Source: JABMQB01 sp963666575 (GTDB lineage: Bacteria > Bacteroidota > Bacteroidia > Bacteroidales > Prolixibacteraceae). From it: 64,000 bases of DNA. The position numbers and the translations under genes are program-made. The stretch covers positions 1-64,000 of the forward strand of contig CAXXYG010000027.1 in assembly GCA_963666575.2 (NCBI GenBank). Direction: 5' to 3'. Positions 16,269 through 25,397 of the stretch are shown in pieces. The notes under the pieces were generated by a model that was given only the letters and a program-made list of their open reading frames with translations, did not search any database and had not been told where the DNA came from. How positions within the stretch are numbered: position 1 is the first letter of the stretch; every line of letters starts with the position of its first letter.

Positions 16269-17357
16269 CTACAAAAAATTTTGTTCCAATGCTTCCACAA
16301 CTTCTCCCGGCGATGGGATAATTCCTCCCAAACGGCCAAAGTATTCAACCGGCACAATTTTGCCAGCTTCGTATAACGACAATTTTATGTCTTCAATCAT
16401 TTGCCCTGAACTCATTTCAACCGATAAAAACCCTTTAACTTTTGGTGCCAGTTTGGCAATGGCTTTTTTAGGGAATGGATACAGGGTAATTGGCCTCAAC
16501 AGTCCTACTTTAATTCCTTTTGCACGGGCAATTTCAACCGATTTCTGACACACACGAGAAGAGGTCCCGAATGCTACCAAAATATAGTCAGCATCGTCGC
16601 ACATTATTTTTTCAAATCGTGCTTCTTCTTCCTCCATTTTTTTATACTTTTCCTGAAAACGCCTGTTATTGGCTTCCATTTTTGCCGAGTCCATTTCAAG
16701 AGAAGTTGCTACGTTTTGACTCCTCGAAGCAGGTTTTCCGGTGGTGGCCCATGATCCTGATAACTCCTGAATTTCCTGGTCAGTAAAACGTGATTTAAAA
16801 TCGGCCAATTCCACTTTTTCCATCATTTGCCCAATGGCTCCATCAGTTAAAATCATTGCAGGATTGCGGTATTTAAATGCCAAATCAAATCCAAGGGCTA
16901 CAAAGTCGTTCATTTCCTGAACCGATGAAGGGGCCAATACAATTAATTTATAATCGCCATGCCCTCCCCCCTTGGTAGCCTGGAAATAATCGGCCTGCGA
17001 CGGTTGGATGGTTCCTAGACCGGGGCCACCACGCTGCACATTTACAATTAAACAAGGTAATTCGGCACCGGCAATATATGAGATTCCCTCAGCCATTAAA
17101 CTAATTCCGGGGCTTGATGAAGAAGTCATTGCTTTCTTCCCTGAACCGGCAGCGCCATAAACCATATTAATGGATGCTATTTCACTTTCGGCCTGTAGTA
17201 CCACCATTCCGGTTTCCTCCCAGGGGCGGCGAGCCATAAGAGTTTCCATAACTTCGGATTGTGGAGTAATCGGATAGCCAAAATAACCATCGCATCCACA
17301 ACGGATGGCAGCCTCGGCCAGCACCTCGTTTCCCTTCATTAATCTTAATTCTCCCAT
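16269..17357 (-). CDS. vorB: 2-oxoacid:ferredoxin oxidoreductase, alpha subunit (VorB-like)
   Basis: A 362-residue alpha chain. It opens MGELRLMKGNEVLAEAAIRCGCDGYFGYPITPQSEVMETL, the recognisable start of 3-methyl-2-oxobutanoate dehydrogenase VorB proteins. It continues with AGSGKKAMTSSSSPGISLMAEGISYIAGAELPCLIVNVQRGGPGLGTIQPSQADYFQA, the conserved pyrimidine-binding region. The C-terminal domain (ADYILVAFGTSSRVCQKSVEIARAKGIKVGLLRPITLYPFP) is transketolase-C-like. Family members act on branched-chain 2-oxoacids; some act on 2-oxoglutarate or arylpyruvates, and the neighbouring aromatic genes make the latter worth considering. Confidence 0.9.
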   Translation of the reverse strand: MGELRLMKGNEVLAEAAIRCGCDGYFGYPITPQSEVMETLMARRPWEETGMVVLQAESEIASINMVYGAAGSGKKAMTSSSSPGISLMAEGISYIAGAELPCLIVNVQRGGPGLGTIQPSQADYFQATKGGGHGDYKLIVLAPSSVQEMNDFVALGFDLAFKYRNPAMILTDGAIGQMMEKVELADFKSRFTDQEIQELSGSWATTGKPASRSQNVATSLEMDSAKMEANNRRFQEKYKKMEEEEARFEKIMCDDADYILVAFGTSSRVCQKSVEIARAKGIKVGLLRPITLYPFPKKAIAKLAPKVKGFLSVEMSSGQMIEDIKLSLYEAGKIVPVEYFGRLGGIIPSPGEVVEALEQNFL

Positions 17358-17463
17358 ATAAATATATTTAATCTAAAATATCCAATAAGAAACATCCAAT
17401 TCTTGTTACTTCATAATTGGTATTCCATATTCCTATATTCTATTAATCTAAAATTCTCTATTC

Positions 17464-17694
17464 TTAAATCTTCACCCTGTAAATTGTTAAACAGGTATCG
17501 GGGCAAACAAACCCACAATTAGAGCAACCAATACAATCATCGGGGTTTTTCATGTACGAATAATGGTACCCTCTGCTATTTACTTCGACATGAAGAGCCA
17601 ATACATCCTGAGGGCACTCATTCACACAAATCCCACACCCTTTGCATCCCTCTTTATCGACAACTACTGCTCCTTTAACTTTTGCCATAACCAA
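17464..17694 (-). CDS. 2-oxoacid oxidoreductase delta subunit, 2x[4Fe-4S] ferredoxin
   Basis: The 76-residue protein carries two CxxCxxCxxxCP clusters: CKGCGICVNECPQDVLAL and CIGCSNCGFVCPDTCLTIY. This is the small ferredoxin-like subunit that collects electrons from the TPP site. It is the first gene of the four-gene operon, followed after 106 bases by the alpha gene. The start at MVMAKVKGAVVVDKEGC is accepted; the ATG two codons later would also fit. Confidence 0.9.
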   Translation of the reverse strand: MVMAKVKGAVVVDKEGCKGCGICVNECPQDVLALHVEVNSRGYHYSYMKNPDDCIGCSNCGFVCPDTCLTIYRVKI

Positions 17695-17853
17695 TTATTT
17701 TTAAAACCAATTATATCCTATATTCTTTGGTGAGTAAAAAATCCGACATAATACATCCAGAACCAAAGCCCAATCAGCAACTTTAACTATTTTCGTTTTA
17801 CTAATACAAAACTATTTCTTCAAATAGAAATCGATGCAACATAAGTTGCGAAA

Positions 17854-18420
17854 TCATAATTTATATAATATTCGGGTGAGTATATTTCGGTGGATGCCTA
17901 AATACGATGCAATATGTTGGCGTTGTAATTTAGGTACCAATTCACTGTTCTCAGAAATAAATTTCCGGATGCGTTGTTCAGCATTTAACGACTGAAGTGT
18001 ATGCACCCTGTTTATAGCCTGAATATAACTCTCCTCTGCCAAAATCCTTACTGTCCTTTCGAACTGCCGGTTGTTATCCAACAAACTTTTAAATTCTTCT
18101 TTCGTTATATAAATCAATTCTGAATCTTCATAAGCCCTAATTGCTTCAGTTGAGTTTTTTGCAAAATAAAACTCATTATGGTTACTTATAATAAAATTGT
18201 CGGGAGGAAAAAAAAATCGTGATATCCATTCGGTACCACCTTCCGAAACATAGGTAGCATAAAGTAATCCGCTTAGTAAAATTCCAATTTTTTTGGTTCT
18301 TTCACCATAATTAATAAAAGCTTCTCCCTTTTTTAACGACACCGATTTACTTTTCATGTCCAGTTTATCGAGCTCAGTTAACGTTAGTTTAAACCGGGAT
18401 ATTACTTTTTTTTGATCCAT
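17854..18420 (-). CDS. Crp/Fnr family transcriptional regulator
   Basis: The 188-residue protein has the cyclic-nucleotide-binding-like beta roll (about residues 24-115: VSLKKGEAFINYGERTKKIGILLSGLLYATYVSEGGTEWISRFFFPPDNFI). A dimer helix and a C-terminal helix-turn-helix follow (about 150-188: AEQRIRKFISENSELVPKLQRQHIASYLGIHRNILTRILYKL). There are no cysteines for an Fe-S cluster, so oxygen sensing by cluster is not suggested. It lies directly upstream of the ferredoxin gene and just downstream of the aminotransferase gene. A regulatory role over this amino-acid block is a reasonable guess. Confidence 0.85.
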   Translation of the reverse strand: MDQKKVISRFKLTLTELDKLDMKSKSVSLKKGEAFINYGERTKKIGILLSGLLYATYVSEGGTEWISRFFFPPDNFIISNHNEFYFAKNSTEAIRAYEDSELIYITKEEFKSLLDNNRQFERTVRILAEESYIQAINRVHTLQSLNAEQRIRKFISENSELVPKLQRQHIASYLGIHRNILTRILYKL

Positions 18421-18441
18421 CCTGAATAGTTGTATACAACC

Positions 18442-19764
18442 TTACCGGGCTGCAAAATTTAAATTAAAAAGATTCAGCCTTTCTTCCAAACTATCAAACT
18501 GATTACGTTGCACAAACGAAACACACGCTCTTATCCCTTCTTCATCACTTCCGGTATTATCGAGGGCTATGGCACTAATACCATAGTACATCAAATTTTT
18601 AACCAATTCATTCCCTGTCATTCCAGGGTATGCTATAGTAAAATAAAAACCATCAGCTATTTTTTCATCCAGATCGTATTCATAAACAATTTTAAATCCA
18701 TTATTAAGAAACAGCTGTTTCATAATTTTGGCCTTTTCGCCATATTCCTTAACACCTTCAACAAAATTAAAACCGCCTTCGTTGGCTGCTTTAAACATGG
18801 CTGTAAGTGCCCATTGAGCCGAATGGCATGTTCCCGACGATAAAGAATACAATACCCTCAACGTAATAGTGCTTCCGAATGTGGCACTTTTAAACCGTTC
18901 CTGAAGGTTCGGATACTCCATTTCGTATAGATTATCAGAAATGATCATCATTCCACATCTTTGCCCGGCATATGAGAATATTTTAGAGCTGGATACAAAC
19001 AAGATATATTTATCAGTATATTTTGCAACCGTTGGCTGAAAAGGCGCTACTCCGGGCACTGACATATTTTTACGAAAATCCATGGCAAAATAAGCCAGGT
19101 CTTCCATAACTATAACATCATACTTGTTTGCCAATTCACCAATAATCTGTAGTTCCTCATCGGTAAAACAAATCCAGCTTGGATTATTCGGGTTTGAATA
19201 AATAATGGAATTAATATTTCCTTTGGTAAGTATCCCCTCCAATTTGGCTTTTAACTTCGACCCCCTGAAATTAAATACATCGAAGGTTTCGTATTTTTGG
19301 TTTAACACCAACATTTGTTGTTTCTGAACCGGAAAACCCGGATCGATAAACAATGTGGTATCTTTTACTTTGTGAACATGCCCAGCCACCATAAACGAAG
19401 CATAAGTCCCTTGCATTGAACCCACTGTTGGTATGCATCCTTTGGGATGGACAACAATATCTAAAAAGTTTTTAACAAACTTTGAAGCTTCTTCTTTAAG
19501 AGGTTTTATACCATCCATCATGGGGTAAATGGCGGCAACACCCTTTTTTAAAGCTTCAATTTCGGCATTTGTGCCAATTTCGGAAGGAGGTAATCCGGGG
19601 ACACCCATTTCCATCCGAATGTATTTTTGGCCGGTTTCTTCTTCAACCAGATTAACCAGTGCAACAATTTCACGAATAGAAGCTGCACCAATATCGGGAA
19701 TCCTTAATTCCGCAATTTTTTGGTCAACCACTTGTTTTGAAATAGGAGAATTGTTCATTTCCAT
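18442..19764 (-). CDS. PLP-dependent aminotransferase, class I/II
   Basis: A 440-residue fold-type I aminotransferase. The PLP lysine is K261 in VSSSKIFSYAGQRCG, the pyridine-ring aspartate is in VIVMEDLAYFAMDF (D222), and the NPNNPS turn is at 191-196. These together define the aspartate-aminotransferase-like class. The donor/acceptor is not readable. Its position between a 2-oxoacid oxidoreductase operon and a prephenate dehydratase makes an aromatic or branched-chain aminotransferase likely. It lies 21 bases upstream of the Crp/Fnr gene on the same strand. Confidence 0.85.
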   Translation of the reverse strand: MEMNNSPISKQVVDQKIAELRIPDIGAASIREIVALVNLVEEETGQKYIRMEMGVPGLPPSEIGTNAEIEALKKGVAAIYPMMDGIKPLKEEASKFVKNFLDIVVHPKGCIPTVGSMQGTYASFMVAGHVHKVKDTTLFIDPGFPVQKQQMLVLNQKYETFDVFNFRGSKLKAKLEGILTKGNINSIIYSNPNNPSWICFTDEELQIIGELANKYDVIVMEDLAYFAMDFRKNMSVPGVAPFQPTVAKYTDKYILFVSSSKIFSYAGQRCGMMIISDNLYEMEYPNLQERFKSATFGSTITLRVLYSLSSGTCHSAQWALTAMFKAANEGGFNFVEGVKEYGEKAKIMKQLFLNNGFKIVYEYDLDEKIADGFYFTIAYPGMTGNELVKNLMYYGISAIALDNTGSDEEGIRACVSFVQRNQFDSLEERLNLFNLNFAAR

Positions 19765-19950
19765 ATTATTTCTTCCCTAAAATAAGTAAAGGTTATACTA
19801 AAAGACAAATCTTAAAAACCTATTTATAAGCAGGTTTTACATTTAATAATAAGTTAGAGGCAAAGAAAAATAAAATGAAAGCTAAGGGCACTTTCCACAA
19901 GAGATTCAAAAGGAAAATGCCTGTAAAAGCTTATGTGATTTATATCAGGT

Positions 19951-20475
19951 TTATAAATTAAACTCTGATTTTAATTTTTTAAGCCACTTTTGTAGTCGAG
20001 CATCGGTTAATTCGGGTTCAAAATCTTCGTCCAAAGGTAATCCTATAAATACTCCATCAATAACTGCTTCCGATTCATCAAACTCATACCCGTCGGTAGC
20101 AACCTGGCCTACAATCGTGGCATTTTGTTTTACCAGTTTTTTCGCCAACAGGCCCATTGAATCAACAAAATAGCTTGCATATGTAATATGGTCACCCAAA
20201 CCATAAATGGCTACTTTTTTATGGGAGAAATCATTTTCATCGATAGCAGGCAAGAATTTTGCCCAATCGTTCGATGAGAATTCAGAATCCCAGGTATCTT
20301 TCCCGACTGTTGAAATTCCAAAAATTATTTTTTCATATTTTGCCAGGTCTGATCCTGAGGCATTTTTTACAGGTACTAATTCAATAGCATCGTTACCAAG
20401 TATATCTACTATTTTATCAGCAACACTGTTAACAGCTCCTTCGAGGGGACCAAAAAACAACCCAATTTTGCTCAT
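19951..20475 (-). CDS. Flavodoxin-like protein with unusual phosphate loop
   Basis: This 174-residue protein has the long-chain flavodoxin layout: first strand KIGLFFG, the 60s loop region ISTVGKDTWDSEFSSNDWAKFLP, and a clear 90s region KKVAIYGLGDHITYASYFVDSMGLLAKKL. The FMN-phosphate loop that is normally T/SxTGxT reads GPLEGAVNS instead, with few hydroxyl residues. It probably binds FMN more weakly or another way, if at all. It could pass single electrons between the neighbouring oxidoreductase and other partners, replacing ferredoxin when iron is scarce. It is separated by about 110 bases from pheA and about 190 from the aminotransferase. Confidence 0.75.
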   Translation of the reverse strand: MSKIGLFFGPLEGAVNSVADKIVDILGNDAIELVPVKNASGSDLAKYEKIIFGISTVGKDTWDSEFSSNDWAKFLPAIDENDFSHKKVAIYGLGDHITYASYFVDSMGLLAKKLVKQNATIVGQVATDGYEFDESEAVIDGVFIGLPLDEDFEPELTDARLQKWLKKLKSEFNL

Positions 20476-20586
20476 AGTTTTATCTATTTAAATTTTCTGA
20501 TTATAAATTACACTAATTAATTACCTAAAAGTAATTATCTGTTTTATAAATACAATAATCGCCCTTTATTAGTTGTTGTATTTCGA

Positions 20587-21423
20587 CTAAGTATTTATGA
20601 TGTTCAATTCAGCTTTATTGTATTCTCCTAAAATGGATAAACTTGATACATTTTTAAGCACGGCATGAATTGCTTTTTCATATTTCTCCATGGAATCCCA
20701 TTCAATATCAACATGGATGGTATATTCATTTGGTTTCCCGATAATTGGCACCGATTGAATTTTCGCCATGTTAATTTCATTTTCCCCAAAAATATCAAGA
20801 ACTCGTGCCAAAGCACCATAAAAATGCCCCACCTCAAAACAGATGGAAGCTTTATTTTTTCCTTTCGAGGGATTTCCATGTTTGGCAAGAATCAAAAAAC
20901 GGGTGTAATTTTTTTTATTGGTTTCAATACCCGATTCCAGAATATTTAATCCATACAATTCAGATGAACGGATATTGCTTATGGCTGCTGCATATGTTCT
21001 TTTTTCGTCAGCTATCAACTTGGCCACCCGGGCATTATCACCCAATTCTTTGGTTTCAACACCCGGGAAATTCTGTTCAACGTATTCGTTACACTGCATA
21101 AACGAAACCGGATGTGAGTATATTTCTTTGATATCACCTTTTTTTACTCCGGGTAATGCCATCAGATTCATTTGAATATGAATGTAAATTTCACCGATAA
21201 TCCGAAGGTGGTAATCTCTTATAAGACCATAATTATTTAACAAACTTCCTGCAATGGAATTTTCAATGGCCATAACAGAAAAATCGACCTCGTCGGCATC
21301 AATTTTTTCACAAATGTTTCGGAATGTTTTACATTCAACCACATCAATCTCATCGTTGAAGTACCGCCTCGCCGCATCTTCGTGAAACGAGCCCGCAATT
21401 CCTTGTATGGCTACTTTTTTCAT
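20587..21423 (-). CDS. pheA: Prephenate dehydratase
   Basis: The 278-residue monofunctional enzyme converts prephenate to phenylpyruvate in phenylalanine synthesis. The catalytic TRF motif appears in KKNYTRFLILAKHG (about residues 168-181), and the ENSIAGSLLNNYGLI segment contributes to the active site. The C-terminal ACT domain begins ASICFEVGHFYGALARVLDIFGENEINMAKIQSVPIIGKPNEYT. The usual phenylalanine-binding ESRP sequence is QSVP here, so feedback inhibition may differ. It lies in a cluster with an aminotransferase and phenylacetate-CoA ligase, so phenylpyruvate is the likely meeting point of this locus. Confidence 0.9.
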   Translation of the reverse strand: MKKVAIQGIAGSFHEDAARRYFNDEIDVVECKTFRNICEKIDADEVDFSVMAIENSIAGSLLNNYGLIRDYHLRIIGEIYIHIQMNLMALPGVKKGDIKEIYSHPVSFMQCNEYVEQNFPGVETKELGDNARVAKLIADEKRTYAAAISNIRSSELYGLNILESGIETNKKNYTRFLILAKHGNPSKGKNKASICFEVGHFYGALARVLDIFGENEINMAKIQSVPIIGKPNEYTIHVDIEWDSMEKYEKAIHAVLKNVSSLSILGEYNKAELNIINT

Positions 21424-21606
21424 AAATACTTTTATTTATATTCTGATATTTAAAAATAAATATCAAAAACATCTCATTATAATTCTTATTCTATTCAAAT
21501 ATATAAAATCTGAAATTATTATTTAAAAAATACCAAAGCGTCAATGGCGAAATTACTGATAAGTTATCATTAACTATAATTCCAAAAACTATAATTAGGC
21601 CAGGCT

Positions 21607-22035
21607 TTATAACAAATATTGCCCGTCTTTACTAATCAACTCTTTTTTATGAGCCTTAAGTTTGGCATAACACTTTTCTAAATCAGAAGGTTTGATAACA
21701 ATTACACCGGTATCCTTATCCATCGAAAATGCATAAATATATTCTATAAATACATCTTCGGAATTCAGGATTTGAAGGGCCTTTGCCAATGCACCTGGTT
21801 TATTAGGGCTATTCATTAAAATAACATCAGTGGTTTTTGCCGAAAACTGATTCTTTTTTAATACTTCTAATGCTTCATCGGGGCTGGGAGTGATTATACG
21901 TAGAACGCCAAAATCGGATGTGTCGGCAATACTAAACGCTGAAATATTAATTCCAGCTTTGCCCAGTAACTGTGTTACTTCGTTTAACCGTCCGAGTTTA
22001 TTCTCTAAAAAGACAGAAACTTGTTTGACTATCAT
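21607..22035 (-). CDS. Tandem ACT-domain amino-acid-binding protein
   Basis: About 142 residues from the ATG at 22035, chosen because AGGAAA lies just before it and it avoids overlap with the upstream ligase gene. A start 24 bases earlier would overlap that gene by 20 bases. Two ACT modules follow each other: VKQVSVFLENKLGRLNEVTQLLGKAGINISAFSIADTSDFGVLRI and VILMNSPNKPGALAKALQILNSEDVFIEYIYAFSMDKDTGVIVI. ACT domains bind amino acids and regulate; with no enzyme attached this is probably a sensor or allosteric partner. It shares the strand with phenylacetate-CoA ligase, and a second ACT protein lies on that gene's other side. Confidence 0.85.
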   Translation of the reverse strand: MIVKQVSVFLENKLGRLNEVTQLLGKAGINISAFSIADTSDFGVLRIITPSPDEALEVLKKNQFSAKTTDVILMNSPNKPGALAKALQILNSEDVFIEYIYAFSMDKDTGVIVIKPSDLEKCYAKLKAHKKELISKDGQYLL

Positions 22036-22039
22036 TTTC

Positions 22040-23338
22040 CTATATTTTTCGGTTATCAATTACTCTTTTTGCTTTTCCTGAAGTACGCTCAATGGTTTTA
22101 GGCTCCACAAGCTTAACATTGACAGAAATTCCAAGTGTACTCTGAATATTGTGTGTAATTTTTTTTCTTAATCCTTGTAAAATCCTGATTTCATCAGAAA
22201 AAAACTGTTCCTGAACTTCGACCAGTAATTTAAGAATATCCAAATTCCCTTCGCGTTCAACAATTAATTGGTAATGTGGTTCGGTTTCGCTCATTTCAAG
22301 CAACACACTTTCTATTTGCGATGGAAAAACATTAACTCCCCTTATAATCAACATATCGTCGCTGCGCCCCTTGCATTTTTCCATTCGCACCAACGTACGG
22401 CCACAAGCGCATTTGCTGTAGTTTAGCCGGGTTAGGTCGCGCGTTCGGTAGCGGAGTATAGGTATTCCTTCTTTGGTAATGGTTGAAAAAACAAGTTCTC
22501 CTATTTCCCCTTCAGGTAATGGCTGTAACGTTTCCGGATCGATAATTTCGGGAACAAAATGATCTTCGTTTACATGCATACCAGCCTGGTGTTCACATTC
22601 ACACGATACACCTGGCCCAATTACTTCACTTAATCCATAAATATCGATGGCTTTAATATGTAGTTTTGCTTCAATTTCGGTGCGCATACTTTCGCTCCAG
22701 GGCTCAGCGCCAAAAATACCAACCCTCAGTTTTAATTCAGCCGGATCGATTCCCAGATCTTTCAGGACTTCGGCCAAATACAAAGCATATGAAGGAGTAC
22801 AGGCAATTACCGTTGATCCAAAATCCTGCATCAACTGAATTTGTTTTTTTGTATTCCCTCCTGAGATAGGAATTACTGTCGCCCCTAGGTTTTCAGTGCC
22901 ATAATGTAATCCAAGCCCCCCGGTAAATAATCCGTAACCATAAGCAACTTGTACCAAATCATTCTGATGAACTCCTGCCATTCCCAGCGAACGGGTTACT
23001 ACTTCGGCCCACATGCTTAAATCGTTCCGTGTATATCCAACAACCGTTGGCTGCCCGGTTGTTCCTGAACTGGCATGCAATCGAACAATCTCACTCATTG
23101 GTACCGTAAACATACCAAAAGGGTAATTATCGCGCAGGTCAGTTTTTAAAGTAAAAGGTAATTTTGATAAATCATCAATTGAACGGATATCGTCAGGAAT
23201 AATACTTTTTTCCTGCATTTTTCCCCGATAACTTGGAATATTATGATACACTCGTTTTACAGTTTTAATCAGTCGATCCGACTGTAACTGTTTCATTTCA
23301 TCCCTGCTTGAACATTCTATTTTTTTATTCCAGATCAT
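22040..23338 (-). CDS. paaK: Phenylacetate--CoA ligase family protein
   Basis: A 432-residue adenylate-forming enzyme that would join an aryl-acetic acid to CoA using ATP. The AMP-binding P-loop reads HASSGTTGQPTVVGYTRNDL, and the later motif IYGLSEVIGPGVSCECEHQAGMHV carries the zinc-type cysteines typical of PaaK. The C-terminal domain starts at about RMEKCKGRSDDMLIIRGVNVFPSQIE. No ring-epoxidising paa genes occur here. In anaerobic Bacteroidota and Archaea paaK commonly pairs with arylpyruvate ferredoxin oxidoreductases, so it may work on phenylacetate or indoleacetate in either direction. Confidence 0.9.
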   Translation of the reverse strand: MIWNKKIECSSRDEMKQLQSDRLIKTVKRVYHNIPSYRGKMQEKSIIPDDIRSIDDLSKLPFTLKTDLRDNYPFGMFTVPMSEIVRLHASSGTTGQPTVVGYTRNDLSMWAEVVTRSLGMAGVHQNDLVQVAYGYGLFTGGLGLHYGTENLGATVIPISGGNTKKQIQLMQDFGSTVIACTPSYALYLAEVLKDLGIDPAELKLRVGIFGAEPWSESMRTEIEAKLHIKAIDIYGLSEVIGPGVSCECEHQAGMHVNEDHFVPEIIDPETLQPLPEGEIGELVFSTITKEGIPILRYRTRDLTRLNYSKCACGRTLVRMEKCKGRSDDMLIIRGVNVFPSQIESVLLEMSETEPHYQLIVEREGNLDILKLLVEVQEQFFSDEIRILQGLRKKITHNIQSTLGISVNVKLVEPKTIERTSGKAKRVIDNRKI

Positions 23339-23427
23339 AATTATTAATAGAAAATAGTTACTGGCTATTAAAAATTTAATAGTTCAGTATATTACATAAA
23401 AAATTTGTCGATTAGAAATATGAATTC

Positions 23428-23859
23428 CTATCTGCCATAAACCAGTTCAGGGTTTAGTGCAGGAATTCCACATTTTTGAAGTTTTTCTTTGGCTTCAATA
23501 ACATCAGGCACTTCAAGAATCAGTATGGCAATTTGTTTTTCAGAAATTAAACGGCTGTAAGCATTTTTAAAATGGATTCCAGCTTTGGCAATGTTCAGAA
23601 GCAATTCATCGAGCCCTCCAGCCTGATCTTTCATTTCAAGGGCAATTACTTCACGCAATGCAACCGAATTGCCTTTTTCGTTTAAAATAGTGTAAGCCTT
23701 TTCGGGTTGATCGACCAACAAATTTAAAATTCCCCAACCATTTTCAATATTATTCAGATTCATGGAGCGAATATTAACTTTCCCCTCTTTCAGAATATTC
23801 GTAATATGTTCAAAATGGCTAATTTTATTTTCCAGAAATACTGATATTTCGTATACCAT
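23428..23859 (-). CDS. ACT-domain amino-acid-binding protein
   Basis: A 143-residue ACT protein: MVYEISVFLENKISHFEHITNILKEGKVNIRSMNLNNIENGWGILNLLVDQPEKAYTILNEKGNSVALREVIALEMKDQAGGLDELLLNIAKAGIHFKNAYSRLI, again two modules. It resembles the other ACT gene on the far side of paaK (the VFLENK opening is shared), so the two are likely old duplicates bracketing the ligase. It lies 89 bases upstream of paaK on the same strand. Ligand and partner are unknown; an aromatic or branched-chain amino acid is the obvious candidate. Confidence 0.85.
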   Translation of the reverse strand: MVYEISVFLENKISHFEHITNILKEGKVNIRSMNLNNIENGWGILNLLVDQPEKAYTILNEKGNSVALREVIALEMKDQAGGLDELLLNIAKAGIHFKNAYSRLISEKQIAILILEVPDVIEAKEKLQKCGIPALNPELVYGR

Positions 23860-23964
23860 GATTTTTATCCTCCTCTGTTATCAATTTTAAAACTGCTTCA
23901 AACTCTAAAAAAATTTCAGGCAGCTTTAAAACGAACTTAATTTGGATAAAATTAACGCAAAAAA

Positions 23965-25197
23965 TTAAAATTTATAAGCAATCGAAATCATATTTCTGAA
24001 ATTAGTTACTTTTTCTGTATTTTTAACTTTTCCAGAATCAGAATAATCAATGTCGCCATATGCTGCGGTTGTCCAGCTCATCTCCCATCCCAACATAAAA
24101 CTTTTATAGGTATAGATCAACTGTGGCGAAACTTTGTACATCACATCAATATCGGTTGCAAATCCATAAATTGGGCCAACAATATCATCGGAAGTACCCA
24201 TGTTTTTTAGATATCCGGCAAAAAAACCAACTTTCCAGGCTCCTCCATAAGTAAAATTCACCCAATTATACACATGATTCATAGGAGTATAAGTTTCGGC
24301 ACCGGTTGAAGAATTTATACTCGCAACAGCATAACCACTGGGCAACAAACTTTCGCACACATTTTGTCCATACATTGATTTTGCTTTAAATAAAAACTTG
24401 TTTTTTGAATATTTTAAATAGGCGAGGGCAGCAATCGTCCCAATTTTTTCTGTTGTTTTAAAGGTACCGGTTGTACCGGTTGTTGATGTTCTGGGTTGTA
24501 TTGTTTTCCAATCGAGGGCAGCTCCAACTACCCAGTTTTTATTATAATATTGCAATTGTGCATGTAAATTTGGAATTACAGCATTACGCTGATATTCGTA
24601 TGATTTACCTTCGGGCCCCCTATTTGCATATTTAAATTGGTACACTGCAGCTGCAATAAAATCAACGTTACTACTCAATTGATGAGTTACCCTTAGCTGC
24701 GGGCTCCTGTTAAAAACCTGAAATGGTAATCCGGTATTTTCATTTAAAGTAGAAGGATAAACTTTTTCGATAAACGTTGGATGCCAGGTGCGTCCAAAAA
24801 GTAATTTTGTTTTTTCCCAGGCAAAAAGTGTATAAGCATGCCTGAAACGTAAGCTATTGGTAGCTGTTCCTCCGGTAAAGTCAACCTCAACATAAGCTCC
24901 TATTTTTGCTTTACCCAATTCAAGTCCCGAAAAACGTGTTCCAAACCGTGTAAATGTATTCAGGAAGTGTGCACTCGGTTGGGCATTAAGGTCATCACCA
25001 TTCGAATCGTAAACAGGTTTATAAGGAAATAATTCCAGCAAATGGTCACATGCATCAACATTTTTCCTTGAATCGAAAATAAAATCGTTCCTGACAAAAC
25101 CAGAAATATCAATCTTAATATTTTTTGATGTTACAATCCCTTGTGAATAGGAACAAACAGTAATAATCATAAATAAAAAAAGGAATAACTTCTTCAT
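23965..25197 (-). CDS. DcaP-like outer-membrane porin
   Basis: The 410-residue protein has a signal peptide (MKKLFLFLFMIITVCSYSQG). A barrel-type sequence follows with many alternating strands and aromatic girdle residues: KIDISGFVRNDFIFDSRKN, SRFSGLELGKAKIGAYVEVDF, LRFRHAYTLFAWEKTKLLFGRTWHPTF, terminating TNFRNMISIAYKF. The GFVRNDFIFDSR start and the TLFAWEKTKLLFGRTWHP segment recall the DcaP-like trimeric porins, which pass small organic acids. No transported compound is identified. It is a separate unit 105 bases downstream-oriented from the ACT gene, so it may be cotranscribed with the aromatic block or independent. Confidence 0.75.
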   Translation of the reverse strand: MKKLFLFLFMIITVCSYSQGIVTSKNIKIDISGFVRNDFIFDSRKNVDACDHLLELFPYKPVYDSNGDDLNAQPSAHFLNTFTRFGTRFSGLELGKAKIGAYVEVDFTGGTATNSLRFRHAYTLFAWEKTKLLFGRTWHPTFIEKVYPSTLNENTGLPFQVFNRSPQLRVTHQLSSNVDFIAAAVYQFKYANRGPEGKSYEYQRNAVIPNLHAQLQYYNKNWVVGAALDWKTIQPRTSTTGTTGTFKTTEKIGTIAALAYLKYSKNKFLFKAKSMYGQNVCESLLPSGYAVASINSSTGAETYTPMNHVYNWVNFTYGGAWKVGFFAGYLKNMGTSDDIVGPIYGFATDIDVMYKVSPQLIYTYKSFMLGWEMSWTTAAYGDIDYSDSGKVKNTEKVTNFRNMISIAYKF

Positions 25198-25397
25198 AGC
25201 CTGTAGTTAATAATTAGTTTTTATAATATTTCAGAAGGAAAATCGAATTCTCCAGTTGTTATCTTCAGATAGCAAAATTAACACACAACTGGTGATTCAA
25301 AATATCAAAATCATTGCTACAAAACATAAGTATCTAATTTATTCCGATTTTAAATAATACTTAAATTCCATTCAACTCCTTACAAAAACCTCTAAAT

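Noticed and set aside
20628..21175. Four overlapping frames of 85-98 codons on both strands inside the prephenate dehydratase gene
   Set aside because: The dehydratase has catalytic motifs and full length; the others have no motif or signal.
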